Source of the DNA: Ptychodera flava
Taxonomy: Eukaryota > Hemichordata > Enteropneusta > Ptychoderidae
Reading direction: 5' to 3'
Length of the DNA: 64,000 nt
Assembly: GCF_041260155.1 (NCBI RefSeq)
Contig: NW_027248392.1
Coordinates: forward strand, 567,501 to 631,500
Every line of letters starts with the position of its first letter. Position 1 is the first letter of the stretch. The notes beneath the pieces were generated by a model, which saw only the letters and a program-made list of their open reading frames with translations, was not told the DNA's origin and did no database searches. Shown piece after piece: positions 1-35,200 of this stretch. The translations under genes and the position numbers were made by a program.

Positions 1-1142
1 CTTTTGATAATTTTTCAATATTTCTATGCAATGTATCAAACACAGTTTCTTGGTGTCTCTCTAGAGCAGGCTGACAAACACAATATTCAGTTTGTCAGCA
101 AAGCCCGTTTGTCTACATATTGGTGATGTGATAATTGAATGATACAGATGCACGGTACACGTAGGCTGTGTTGGCAAGCTGAATACTTGACAGCTCAACA
201 TGCTGTACGGAGTAGAACAAGAAAGCAACTGTATAAAACTGAACAAAAATATTGTCAAAATAAAAAGTTAATACAACTACGGCCCTGCTACTACATACTG
301 GCAGTGACAGTGATACATGTAGCTCTGACTCTGATGTAGTTTAAGAGGAGTTTCGGTCATAGGACGCTCAATTGACAGTGAAACATACATCTACTTGTAC
401 ACAAGATCCAGCCAGAGAGCAACACATAGAAGGCTAGGGGACTAACAGTTACCATGTTTTTTAGAATTCTGGCATATGAGAACAATCAAATATTAGAGAA
501 AAAAGATTGTGTCACCATACTTTATCTTATACAAATGTACGATGAAAAATCAGTTTTTCTAAAATCAATTAAAATCAATTTATAAACCGTTCATTTCAAG
601 TTCGTGCAGTGAATGAAATTTTCACATCTCATTGTACAATAACACAAAAGTAAAACTTTGAATGGTAAAGACTCTAATTTAAATGGAAAAATGTGTGACT
701 ATATTAAATGAATCAATTTAAGAACTTGTCCTAGGTATATGGCTCTACAATCTGCTGATAAGAGGTAGTGTTGAACATCTGTATGCAGAACGACACATTA
801 CATGTTTATTTTTACTCTGCGTGTATTCCTAATAAATATCCGGTATATGGTAATTGGGGGGACTTGAAATTTTTGAGGTATTGAGGGGGGACTTGAAAAT
901 TTTTGAGGGTATGAAGGTTGATCTGAAAAAAAAAATCAATCGCGATTTCTCCAGCCCCTCACCATTTGTTTTTGAACGCGGCCTTAAATAACCTCTAAAT
1001 ATGATATGATATGAATTATACGGCTAGTTTTCAACCGGGTTCGAACCCACAACATACGGCAGGATAGAAAATACGGCTAGTTTTCAACCGGGTTCGAACC
1101 CACAACATACGTTGTGACGTTGTGAAATGACGTTATATTGAG
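1..1142. other. intergenic sequence, no gene seen
   Basis: I see no reading frame with coding character and no splice-site pattern here. Around 855-920 a ~30-bp G-run motif (GGGGGGACTTGAAA followed by TTTTTGAGG) occurs twice in tandem with small differences. It looks like repeat debris. Confidence 0.5.
1019..1111. repeat. 40-bp direct repeat containing a B-box-like palindrome
   Basis: The stretch 1019-1058 is repeated at 1072-1111, start to start 53 bp. Each copy contains the palindrome GGGTTCGAACCC, which matches the internal B-box of RNA polymerase III genes (GGTTCGANNCC). No A-box or tRNA fold is evident, so a fragment of a tRNA-derived SINE is only one possibility. Confidence 0.6.
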
Positions 1143-1296
1143 GTTATCACCAAATATCGTCTATTCCTATGTCGTATAAGCATGAGTGTCATTTGTGCTG
1201 TGTCAGAAACCAGACGAAGTCTACTGTCTGAGGCAGCACAAATGACACTCATTATTGCAGATACGACGCGAGGAACAGTCGACATTTGGTAATAAC
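1143..1296. mobile_element. hairpin MITE with ~60-bp inverted arms
   Basis: The left arm starts GTTATCACCAAAT and runs to GTGTCATTTGTGCTG. The right arm is its imperfect reverse complement, from CAGCACAAATGACAC to ATTTGGTAATAAC. The whole 154-bp unit can fold into one hairpin with a short loop. There is no coding capacity and no clear target duplication, so the superfamily is undetermined. Confidence 0.7.
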
Positions 1297-2039
1297 AGAT
1301 TTATCATCCCCAGAATTTTACTTATGATTAAAAAAATATAAATTTTGAGGATATACTTTTATTACGCCATCCGCATAAATATTGAATTTATTGTGCGAAC
1401 GATACGAAGAAGTCAACATCACGATCAACATTGCGATGAATCGTCCAAAATTCACTGAAATCTAAGAGAAATAACACTGCGATTAAAAATATGGCTGGAT
1501 GTTCTGTAATGTGATATCAAAAGATACACTGTAAGGAATTTTATCTATGCAAACGTCACCCTACAGCGCCATCTGTGGCATTGGTCACAGTTGTCCCAGT
1601 TCTGTCCTCTTTTTCACGAGCACGTCCGCCAGACAACATGGCCTTTAACCGGCTCTACCCTTGGTCAGTTTTAACATCACCCGCCTCCTCCCCACACCAC
1701 CTCAGACGGCCTGTAGCCAAATTCCATACTTTGTATGAAATTATATGATATAATGTGGTTATGTGATACGTGGTTTTTACAGAGTGTCTTCGAAAATTAA
1801 CACCTAGCGACAATCTTGTGATAAACAAGGCATTTATAGAGTGAACGACTTTTCCGTAATTTCTTTTTAGGATTTTATTTTTTGCATGATTTTGTAAAAA
1901 AAAAAGAATTTTCTTGTGACCGTTTTTAAATCCCGGAATCATCAATTTGAGAACAGTTCCGGTTCATCCTCAATCAAGTGATAACTATGCGGCCCACAAC
2001 GTCATCAACAAGTTACCATTCGATCATTGAAGCCAACGA
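1297..2039. other. intergenic sequence, no supported gene
   Basis: The stretch holds an isolated ATG at 1638 followed by a short GC-richer frame that runs into a possible donor near 1715. No partner exon was found, so nothing is called. Confidence 0.4.
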
Positions 2040-2969
2040 TCTTTGATATACGAGGCAGTAAGCAAAATAATATGTATTTGTCATGTTGTTATTTCCGTTG
2101 GAAATAAACTCCTAAAAAGTCACCCTTCGAGAACAATGCGCTTTGCTGTCGTTGATAATTCTTTTTTTTTTGCTTTCGTCGAAGTAATAAGGTCGACAGC
2201 GATAATCGCGTACCGTAAACTACCCGGGGGCCTGACTTTCGATAAATCAAATTTGCATTCCATTGTACTGAGCTAAAAATATCACATTGCCTTCGTGAAA
2301 CATTACGGCCACGGTTGCATGTTATAGAGAAAGAATCCGGTATAGCTGACAGGTATGTCTGCAAATTTATTCATTTCTTAGTCTTTTATCAACACGTGAG
2401 TTCAACACGTTTGAATGAATCAAACCGATTGGTAACTCTTGTACTTGAAATTGTAAAGACGTCCAGGAAAAATCAAAGCCAAAAGTTAAATAGTGTCCCT
2501 GGTAACAAATGAACCATAATTATGCGATTTTCAAAATTGTAAATTGTCACATGGTACGACTACTAGCAACAGTTCTCACTTCGAGTATAGTAAAGTATCT
2601 CCTTTTTGATAATCGTTCGCAAAAGCAACAGATATGTAAAAGTGCTCGTAAGAGAGTTTGATCACGTACAAGATTTATACAATGCAAGATGCGAGGTACA
2701 TAACTATGCCAAACTGATAAAGAATCATTCCTATAAAATCTTTAATATCGAGACAATGCTCATTGATATAATTTGCATAAATTAAAACTAATATATCTAA
2801 GATCATTTTAGTGTTAAAACGATTATGGAGACTACATTTAAGACGATTACAAGATAGCATGAATGGTAAGCTATGCTTACATGCCGGTTTAATGGCTATT
2901 TCTGTTACAGGTTCTACAGTTGCGAATTATAACAATAATTGGACCAATGCACCATTCCCTAGGGAATCT
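2040..2969. repeat. dispersed repeat, left part (split by foldback element)
   Basis: Scattered blocks here resemble 59.05-59.96 kb in the same order. Examples are the ACTGACAGGTACGTCT-like block near 2345 and the TTACATGCC...GTTTAA...AGTTGC block at 2878-2930, compared with 59890-59935. The paralogy resumes after the foldback element at 6290. It looks like an old, diverged dispersed repeat. No product is recognisable. Confidence 0.5.
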
Positions 2970-2998
2970 GTTAAGGTACGGTGGCCCAAAACTACCTG

Positions 2999-3830
2999 TT
3001 CTCCGCATTCAAAGTCTGCGTCGCAATCAAATGTTTTTCTCTCACATATGTCTCTGCATTCAAAGTCTGCGTCGCAATCAAATGTTTTTCTCTCACATAT
3101 GTCTCTGCATTCAAAGTCTGCGTCGCAATCAATTGTTTTTCTCTCACATATGTCTCCGCATTCAAAGTCTGCGTCGCAATCAAATGTTTTTCTCTCACAT
3201 AAGCTTATGTCTCCGCATTCAAAGTCTGCGTCGCAATCAATTGTTTTTCTCTCACATATGTCTCCGCATTCAAAGTCTGCGTCGCAATCAAATGTTTTTC
3301 TCTCACATATGTCTCCGCATTCAAAGTCTGCGTCGCAATCAAATGTTTTTCTCTCACATATGTCTCCGCATTCAAAGTCTGCGTCGCAATCAAATATTTT
3401 TCTCTCACATATGTCTCCGCATTCAAAGTCTGCCTCGCAATCAAATGTTTTTCTCTCACATATGTCTCCGCATTCAAAGTCTGCGTCGCAATCAAATGTT
3501 TTTCTCTCACACGTCTCCGCATTCAAAGTCTGCGTCGCAATCAAATGTTTTTCTCTCACATATATATCTCCGCATTCAAAGTCTGCGTCGCAATCAAATG
3601 TTTTTCTCTCACATATATCTCCGCATTCAAAGTCTGCGTCGCAATCAAATGTTTTTCTCTCACATATGTCTCCGCATTCAAAGTCTGCGTCGCATTCAAT
3701 TGTTTTTCTCTCACATATGTCTCCGCATTCAAAGTCTGCGTCGCAATCAAATGTTTTTCTCTCACATATGTCTCCGCATTCCAAGTCTGCGTCGCATTCA
3801 ATTGTTTTTCTCTCACATATGTCTCCGAGG
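2999..3830. repeat. 51-bp tandem array, left foldback arm
   Basis: About 16 head-to-tail copies of a 51-bp unit (core TCAAAGTCTGCGTCGCAATC, then TTTTTCTCTCACATATG). Single-base variants such as AATGTTT/AATTGTT alternate among units, and a few units carry a HindIII-like AAGCTTATG or a shortened spacer. Because 51 is divisible by 3, several frames on both strands stay open through the array. The long predicted proteins here are artefacts. Confidence 0.95.
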
Positions 3831-5754
3831 TATGCCTCAGTGTACGTTATTCCGCGAAGCATAATTTCTATCGAACAGCGCTCTCAGACGGTCGCTATTG
3901 ACAACGACGAACATTGTATCAAGTTATTTTCAATAGATTATCGATCGAAAATTTGTTTGGACGGGCCGGGCGCTCGTGTGTTGAGGTCACGTCATAAACA
4001 TTTCCACAATAACCCATATATTGACTTATACACTTAAATATCAACATTGAAGGTATCCGTTGGTTTCCTGTACTGAAATTAAATCGACGACAATTTTTTT
4101 AGTTTTGGTGATACTTTTACGTACGTTTCGGCACATTTTGGCGCACCTCGGCGTAGTTTGGCGCCATTGTGAACGGGGGGGGGGACTACACGCGAGTGAG
4201 CGAGACAACAATGTATCAATTTCGGACAAAAGGATATCGATCGATAACGTTCACTGCACGATTACAGTGGAGACTCTACGCCCGTTCGCCTCTGTTCTGT
4301 GTTATTCTTGCAGTTTACTGGGATTTTCATAGTTAATATTCGCCAAATTTGGTATAAATTACAACAACCTGACTGGTATTTGGTCTGTATAATTTAAGAG
4401 ACGCTAACCGATTAAAATGGGTCAATATTAGACCCTGATTCTGCATATGCAAACGCTGTAAGATCGCCATTTTATTGAGGGCAGGAGCAAAAATTCAGCG
4501 ATCGGAAAAAATAAAATGCAACTAAAACAAGTTTCGTCGAGAAATTCAAAAAACTAAAACGACAGCAATTTTGTATATATATCAAGGAAACACCGTGCCA
4601 CTTTTCACTATAATTGGTTCAGAATTGAGAAATTTGAACGAGCGATAGTTGTACGGTCTGTTCAGTACATTAAACGCAATTGTTTTCCATGGGAAATCGA
4701 GCAGAGTAGACACATCGTAAAATGAAAAATACATCTGAAAAAAACCGTTGGTTTAACTTATTCATTTCGCTGTTATTTTTTATAATATTTGGTATGACAC
4801 ATATCATGAAGGGTAACTAAAACTATGGTTTTATTTTTTTTAGTTTCCCTCTTTTTTATGAAATGACGAGTTGAAGATCGTTTTGCTGTTGACTGTGTTT
4901 TTACTTGATTTTGCATATGTCTCTTATCGCTTACGTATTTTTGGAATTCCTTGTGAAATTCTTCCCAAAATATTATAATTGTAAGGGCAGCATATACGGG
5001 AAATAGGACCTGTTGCTCTTTCATTAATATTTAGATGTGCAGCAAGGAAATACGGCGAAATTTTCAACATGACGCGGGAGGTGAAATTGACTCTCCGAAC
5101 GCGCACTCCACGTATGTGTGGCAAAAATTCGGGACGCTATATACCGTACAAAATGGGGCGCCTTTGGGCCGTAGTGCACTAGCGTCTCTTAAATTATACA
5201 GACCAAATACCAGTCAGGTTGTTGTAATTTATACCAAATTTTGGCGAATATTAACTATGAAAATCCCTGTAAACTGCAAGAATAACACAGAACAGAGGCG
5301 AACGGGCGTAGAGTCTCCACTGTAATCGTGCAGTGAACGTTATCGATCGATATCCTTTTGTCCGAAATTGATACATTGTTGTCTCGCTCACTCGCGTGTT
5401 GTCCCCCCCCCCCATTCACAATGGCGCCAAACTACGCCGAGGTGCGCCAAAATGTGCCGAAACGTACGTAAAAGTATCACCAAAACTAAAAAAATTGTCG
5501 TCGATTTAATTTCAGTACAGGAAACCAACGGATACCTTCAATGTTGATATTTAAGTGTATAAGTCAATATATGGGTTATTGTGGAAATGTTTATGACGTG
5601 ACCTCAACACACGGGCGCCGGCACAAGGCGTCCAAACAAATTTTCGATCGATAATCTATTGAAAATAACTTGATACAATGTTCGTCGTTGTCAATAGCGA
5701 CCGTCTGAGAGCGCTGTTCGATAGAAATTATGCTTCGCCACTGAGGCATACCTC

Positions 5755-6262
5755 GGAGACATATGTGAGAGAAAAACAATTGAATGCGACGCAGACTTGG
5801 AATGCGGAGACATATGTGAGAGAAAAACATTTGATTGCGACGCAGACTTTGAATGCGGAGACATATGTGAGAGAAAAACATTTGATTGCGACGCAGACTT
5901 TGAATGCGGAGACATAAGCTTATGTGAGAGAAAAACATTGATTGCGACGCAGACTTTGAATGCGGAGACATGTGTGAGAGAAAAACAATTGATTGCGACG
6001 CAGACTTTGAATGCAGAGACATATGTGAGAGAAAAACATTTGATTGCGACGCAGACTTTGAATGCAGAGACATATGTGAGAGAAAAACATTTGATTGCGA
6101 CGCAGACTTTGAATGCGGAGAACATTTGATTGCGACGCAGACTTTGAATGCGGAGACATATGTGAGAGAAAAACAATTGATTGCGACGCAGACTTTGAAT
6201 GCAGAGACATATGTGAGAGAAAAACATTTGATTGCGACGCAGACTTTGAATGCGGAGAACAG
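5755..6262. repeat. 51-bp tandem array, right foldback arm (inverted)
   Basis: About 10 copies of the same 51-bp unit in reverse orientation, mirroring 2999-3830. One unit boundary is collapsed near 6118, where GGAGAACATTTG skips part of a unit. The AAGCTTATG-bearing variant unit is present in both arms, so the arms share a common array and then lost or gained units. Confidence 0.92.
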
Positions 6263-6281
6263 GTAGTTTTGGGCCACCGTA

Positions 6282-6640
6282 GTTAAGGTTATCTTTATAA
6301 CTTTGACTTGTTTTTATCCCGTTTACAAAAGCTGTTTCATAATTGTGGCAAGTTTTTCCAACAAATATTCTCGTCATTATTCATCATTCATGAAGCTGTC
6401 AAAATAACATATGGAACAATGTTTGAGGTTTCGACACTTAAATCTAGTCTTGCTGTTTATAATTGTAATTTGTTCAGTGTTTAATATTGACATACAAAGC
6501 CAACAGTGCTGTCTAAATGTTTGGTCATCAAGAATTGGCAATTTAAAAATGCTTTGCCTTGAATTTCAGATTCATGAAGTGACGCTGGTCGCCGCCAATG
6601 TGAAACTTAGAACAGGAAGTGTATAAATCCGTATTAACCG
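6282..6640. repeat. dispersed repeat, right part after foldback insertion
   Basis: From about 6390 (AAGCTGTCAAAATAACATAT) to 6500 (TGTTTAATATTGACATAC) the sequence closely parallels 60090-60195, continuing the paralogy that was interrupted at 2969. This places the foldback element inside a pre-existing repeat. Confidence 0.6.
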
Positions 6641-8375
6641 TGTTTACGTTATTAATGAAAACAATGCTATTTTGATACGAATACATTAATTCTGTTCCGA
6701 TCGAAATTATTATACTGGTCGCATAGTACTGTACTACATAAAATTACGACAACAATGACATGGTACTGCAGTAAAATCAAATAATGCAAGGAATATCCAA
6801 TGAAATTTGACGAACGCTTTATCTTAAAGTTTCCCTATTAATTTTCTTTATGTGCCTTAACCCGGCGTCCGACTCTATTAAACTTGATTGCTGAGACCAT
6901 GGTCATGGTCAGCAGAATGCTTCACTTCATGTGCTATCGAACTAGCTCTACGTATAGCAGGGCTGTGTGTTGTTAACGCTCGAATCCGCATCAGTTTAGT
7001 GGAGGAAGGTTTTCATGCAGTAAACGGAAGTGTATCCAAAACCCGCGTCGACCTTCGTTTTCGAGCACAGTTACCTCGTCTAGGTACACTACGTGCTGTT
7101 AAAATGTCTTGTTAACTTATGTGTCGATGCACGGAAACCATCCGTATCCAATGCCGGTTATAAATTCAGTAAATTTACGATGGAACTCTAACTCTCTAGC
7201 GAACACAACACAGTCAAAACCATTCGGTTAATCCCCCCCTCTAAAGTTGTTCACTAACTGTCAGCCCAGCTACGCTGAGCTACTGTTGAATGGTTCTTTT
7301 TGGCTCATCATGGATGAAAACTTGATATATTTTACAAAAGGCACGACGACCTCTTAAATGAGTAAACAAACTATTCAGTGAAGTGAAGTGAAGAGAAGTC
7401 CAAAAGAGGATTGATTAAAATGACAGTACGCTTCGTAGAAAAGGATTGGACAGAAAATACTGGGAGTGTTTGGGTTTATTATTTGATTGGTGGCCATTTT
7501 TCGCGCAAGCAAGTTAAATACAAATTTACGTGCATATGTTCTGCTAGCGGCCGTTCCACTCATTAAAAAGAAGTTAATCCCGATAAATAATAACGTTGTT
7601 TTTCATTTAGATTCTAAGGAAATATTTTGTTATTCTTTGTTGTCAGACAAAAAATCAACTGTATGTTGTTCTACTTTGCCAAATAAAAAAATCCCACAAC
7701 GTCAAACTCAGAAAACATTCATAAAATCGATATTTATGTTGAATTTGCATAACAGACTTTCGGAATACACGTACACTTTGCCGCTTTTTATGATAACACA
7801 TAGCAAAACCCTTATTGTGAAGTTTGACTGCTGCAATAATTAAGATATTAATAAAAAATACAAACAAAAATAAAATGCAGTAAAAAACCTCAAAAATCAA
7901 AAAGAAACAAAGTGCTGTGTATCGTTGTCTGTAAAGAAATTAGCAGGCCTCGCCGAGCTTCAGTCTGTAGCGTTAAGGATTGTAATGGATTAAACAATAA
8001 CTCGATAAACAATCTCTGAACTACGTTGCACCATCATAAAGATCGAAAACATTGATAACATTTTTAATGAGAAAATAAGCCTTATCTTAAGTTACAGGCA
8101 TATGCTCAGTACAAGCCGGCCATTGCCATTGAAATTAATTACCAAGGTTTCTCTCAGGAATGAAACAAGCATTTACGTTGAAAAATGTTTCAGGCACTGC
8201 AGGTCGATGGTACCGTTTTCTATGTACAATTATCTGACAATTATCACTCATATGTGGCATTTCGGAAGAATACAAGCATATCCCTTTATCAAATAAAATG
8301 TGCAAAGGCATTCACTGGAAGTGGATGATGTAAGAAAATTCCATCCTTTGCTTAATTTCAACAGATTGTTTCCCA
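6641..8375. other. upstream region of the receptor gene, no gene seen
   Basis: AT-rich with no supported exon. Around 7210-7235 it contains AGTCAAAACCATTCGG, a second fragment of the SINE-like sequence at 8758-8832. The 5' UTR and promoter of the receptor gene should lie in the last part, but I see no diagnostic core-promoter motif. Confidence 0.4.
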
Positions 8376-30836
<22,461 letters not shown>

Positions 30837-31029
30837 GGATGCTTAGGGGAAAAGATCAGCAAGTAGATAACAACGAACGTTTCTTAATACTTACTGCAGC
30901 TCAATTTTCAAACATCATATGTTTGAAAGGTTATGCGTGTATTTGTATCATCTTGAGTTTCCAACCAGTTCAGGAACAGAGTCAATATAGTTTATCTCCC
31001 AACGTGACGAATATGTACCAGATATAGCT

Positions 31030-31720
31030 TTCTAATTACAAAGCTAAGTAGACGTTCATCATTGTAATGATAAGGGCACATTAACCCGAACGGCAGCTGC
31101 AAGGAAAAAAAATTATATTCATGTTGTTATAGAAATTAAAAGGAAAAAAATCGCTATTTTTATGCTAGTAAGCAAAGTACGAAACCCCGGTCGAAATTTG
31201 CGACGGGCTTACTTCGAACTTACGACTCTAATATATATGACGCAAAGGCTCTACTTGTCAATACACTATTTCCAAAGTCGGCCATCTTCCTTTTGTAGAG
31301 GTTAGATAATCTTGAAAGTAAAACGATACAAACACATTTTAAATATTGGGCATAGATTCTATGATATCGTTACTTTTTTTTGCGATCACAGCACTATATG
31401 AAGACATACGATAGAATTAAATTAGACAAACGGTGATTTTCATACTTGTTGCACTTCTAGAGATAAATTAAGGTGGAGATGTATGATGCCAAAACAGTTT
31501 TTTCAAAGAAATATTTCTGATCAAAGATGACAAGGAAACCCCCTCATACTCTATATTTTCAAAAAGCAGAGACTCTAAAGTTTAGTATGATAGCAGTAGT
31601 TAACTCGAAAAATAAAGTGGGTGTAAACTTGTGGTAAAAAAAACAAACAATTGTTTTATTATTGATAAAAATTACTTAAGTCAAAAACTTGACACTATTT
31701 TCTGAAATGTAATATTTAAC
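31030..31720. other. interval between receptor gene and large transposon
   Basis: AT-rich, no exon or repeat recognised. It would contain the receptor 3' UTR, with an AATAAA at about 31609. Confidence 0.4.
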
Positions 31721-31937
31721 TTAAAGGGACATTAGCTGCATATTTTGACCTTATATTGTTGCAAACGAGTGGTTCATGATGTTGTTCTACTCATCGACTG
31801 ATGTCTGTAAACGGTCGCCCATTGACAACTTCCATACCGTTTGCGTATACTGTATAGACAAAGCTTGGGTCAGAGGTTAATGGTGGGCTACTTTTAACCT
31901 CAGAGTTAGCAAGGGTTGACCCGCGACCAGGCCATAG

Positions 31938-31989
31938 TGCGCATGCGCCGTGAATGTACAAAAAACTGAGACGTCATCGTCTGACGTCA
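31938..31989 (+). promoter_or_regulatory. NRF1-like and CRE-like sites before the transposase gene
   Basis: TGCGCATGCGCC (31938-31949) matches the NRF1 consensus YGCGCAYGCGCR, and TGACGTCA (31982-31989) is a perfect CRE palindrome. Both lie within 85 bp upstream of the ATG at 32021. Sites of the same two types, in mirrored order, precede the minus-strand gene at the other end of the element. Confidence 0.6.
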
Positions 31990-32020
31990 TGCACACGGAT
32001 AATGCATGTACTGCAATGCA

Positions 32021-32281
32021 ATGGCGACTGCCGAGAGTCCTGCGGATAGCACTCGTCAACGAAAGCGTTCTGGTCGCCCGTTTCTCAGTGATTCGGCTCG
32101 AAAGCGTTCAAAAGCTCAACGTTCTGCAAGTCGGATAAATATCTTTTCAGAATTTCAGCGTTGGAACGAAATTAAACGTTCATTGTCGTTGGAAACGCAC
32201 CGTCAAGTTGCAACATTTCTGATATCAGAACATGTGAACCCTAACAAAAAGGCAGAGGTACTAAGTACTCCACATATTCAG
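32021..32281 (+). CDS. transposase exon 1
   Basis: Eighty-seven codons from ATG 32021 to donor GTAGGT. Arg/Lys/Ser-rich N-terminus, then INIFSEFQRWNEIKRSLSLE and HRQVATFLISEHVNPNKKAE. It may be a DNA-binding or localisation region, but no zinc-finger pattern is visible. Confidence 0.7.
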
Positions 32282-35200
32282 GTAGGTCATCGCAACCCGA
32301 ACAAACATAATGAATATGTGTATTCTACGATGTATATAATATATATATATCTTGTGTACGTATGCCAGCGGACATCCATGGTTAGCTCAGCTGCCCAGTA
32401 GCGCGGTTTGTCGCTCGGTACATTTTGACATGGTAGCGAGACTCCGTGAATTTTGATGATGCTACATAAATACGATGTCTCCGACCCTATGTCGCGGGCA
32501 TCTTCAAAATTTACAGACCATCATGGGCGTTCATTTTCGGCCTCAGATGGTCTCCGCATTAGTGTCTTTACATCACGTACTGCATGGAGCTAGAAACGGA
32601 GTGACGTACTGCATGGAGCTAGAAACGGAGTGACTACATAGATAATGATACGAGCGGAACTTCAGAGGCTATAACTCGACAATGTATTCCATGATTTTCT
32701 GTGCATTTATGTTGTGTGTTTGATTTTACTAGTGGCTAGTTTTTATGTGTGTGAGTGTGTGTGTATTGAATTTGGAATGCTTTTGTCAATCCTCCATTCC
32801 TTATAAAGAAATGCAAATGCATTGATCAAACATTTTCTGTGCAGGTACTATAAACATCCAGATGTTGAAACAGAAAAGTCTAAGACTTTACATGAGAGCC
32901 AAGACAACGAAGGACAAGAAATTGCAGTGTCAAGAGGAAAAGGGTAATTCTTTTTTTTTTATTTTTGAATATTTTTGAAGTATTTGTAGATAATATTCAT
33001 GCAAGTATGCATGGAGCTAGAAACATTCAAAAAGCTGGCATTTTTGATTGTAGATTATGCAGATTACACTATGCATAAATAAACAAATGCGTTGATCACA
33101 AATTTTCAGTGCAGGAACTGCTCTTTTTAGCTCCATGGTACTATTAACATGCAAATTTTGAAACAGTAAAATCTAAGACTGTACATGACAGCCAACACAA
33201 CAGAGGACAAGAAATTGCAGTTTCAAGATAAAAAAGGCATTCTTTTTTCAGTTTAGATATACTTTTGAAGTATTTCTAGATAATGTAAGTGCCTGCATGC
33301 ATAGAACTTGATACCAAAAAGCACATTCAAGCTGACCCTGGTATGTTTGTTTGTATATTGTACAGATTATGCATAAATAAACAAATGCACCACAGATTTT
33401 TCTGTGCACTATAGACACTCAAAGACTACGCTTAGTTTGAACACAGTCCCTCTATCCACGAGGGACTGTGGTTTGAAAATAATTTAAAATCAGATTTGAA
33501 TTTTTTGCTAACACTTATATGTATTTGTTTCATTGCATGTGTTGAAGGTCTGATAAGCCAAGCCCTGCCACTCAAGCTTTTCCTGTCACATCAACCCCAT
33601 GGCAAGGCAGGTCTTCTGATGCACGGAAAACCAAGGAAACTCCATTTGTGTCAGAAATATCTTCAGTTGAGTCAGACAGGTAGATGCACAGGAATTACTA
33701 TGGCATTCATGTACTCGGCTTTGACTGATATGTTTACAAATGTTTGTCGTCTCTTTCTACAGTACTCTCATGCATTGTAGTTTTTCAGTAGTTGATTACA
33801 ATATGTCAATGGCTTTAAATGTTCTATAGCGTTTTCAGAATTATTGTTTTTTTACGCTCATGTTTTCCTTCTTACAGGGGTGCGTCAATATCTGGAATTG
33901 AGGAGCTCAGTGGTCAAGAGAAATCAACTGTGCAAGATCCACCTGTAGAGTCCGTGCAGAACTCACCCAAACCTATTCAAAGTGGAAGGTAAGCCTTTCT
34001 GCAGTCAAAAGCCAGTATTTACAGGTTGAAGAATTTAGTGTATATCATTTAAGATTATAATATGCTGTGCCTGAATCCATAAATATGATTAGCTGAAGAC
34101 TTGGTTCATATTTTCAGTAAGATGACCTGGGCCCTTGATTGTAAACAATCAACAAATTAAGACTGTGATTGGCCTCCGTAATCTCATGCAATGTATGGAA
34201 TTTGAAAAGTTCTTCAGGTCACTATTTTGGCACAATATCTGAATTCTTGCACAAATTACTATTTTGTGACAGTTCTAATTTGCACCATGCAATGGTTCCA
34301 AATGACAAATCATGGTTACATGATAAAAGCCAGGAACTAGCATAATTTACTCTAGGATGTTGAATGGTCGCTGTAGTTTTGTCATTCATAAATAAAAAGC
34401 ACCCTTCGTAAATTGGCTGATCGAACAGATTTGATAGCATTGTAAGAATTTTCTGTTACATTGTATATTACTTGCCTTGCCTAACAACTTGGTTTGTTTT
34501 GATTTCAACAGAACCTTTCTTTCTCTGGAAATGTTCAGTCTAATGTTCAGAGTGGCACATCTCAACATTTGCTGAAACCATGTATGCAATCTAAAGAAGA
34601 CACATCCAAGCTTGTTCAAAGTGAACGGTAATGTGTGCTTTCTCATCATTGTAACAGTAACTGTGACTAATAGAAACAAATTTAATGTTTTCATGTAGCT
34701 GGCTGCAGTATACTCAAGCTTCTTGTATGTACTTTGAAAGCACCCATCTGCCATGTCTCAGTTAATGGGGGATTGTGAATGCTTCATGTGTCTTAAAATA
34801 ATAATACACAGGATTTATGTCTAATTGAAACATGGTTACTACTTGTCAGACCTCATAACAGATCTGGTGACTGAACATGGCATACACCTTAGCCCTTGGA
34901 CTGACATTTTATTCCTATGGTTACAGTGGTGTACCAATTGCAAAACTGTTGGACTGACTCTTTTTAGAACACTCTATGTAAACAGTATTTACAGGCCTGA
35001 TACCTATATCTTAACAAGGCCTTCTGTTCTGATCTTTGTCTGTTAAAGGAATGCCCTGTAATCAGCCTGTAATTTTCTAGTGTGATATTTTGTTTATGCT
35101 ATTTTGTACATTGCGTAACTTACTCCTATACTACCTCAAACATGCATTTTCAAAGATATGGTTCAGTACATGTAACCGGTATGGCAAAGTATAATATGTT

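Larger units (their letters stand above)
2977..6281. mobile_element. foldback transposon with tandem-repeat arms (Galileo-like architecture)
   Basis: A 3.3-kb element bounded by TACGGTGGCC and its exact complement GGCCACCGTA. GTTAAGG is directly repeated on both sides (2970-2976 and 6282-6288), a 7-bp target-site duplication (8 bp if the following T is counted). Each arm has an outer array of 51-bp units (about 16 left, 10 right) and an inner unique part of about 570 bp (left 3832-4404, right 5189-5754) that are near-perfect reverse complements. A ~780-bp centre (4405-5188) has no coding content. Long internally repetitive inverted arms with a 7-bp duplication are what is known for Galileo and other P-superfamily foldback elements. 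No transposase remains, so class membership is inference. Confidence 0.85.

Noticed and set aside
1638..1716. Possible first exon beginning MAFNRLYPWSVLTS after a pyrimidine-rich stretch
   Set aside because: No downstream partner exon within reach, weak donor. It may be chance.
2811..4037. Long open frames (up to 408 codons) on both strands across the left array
   Set aside because: They come from a 51-bp tandem repeat whose length is a multiple of three. No start context, splice partner or composition supports a protein.
5591..6377. 228-codon minus-strand frames
   Set aside because: Mirror image of the same array in the other foldback arm.
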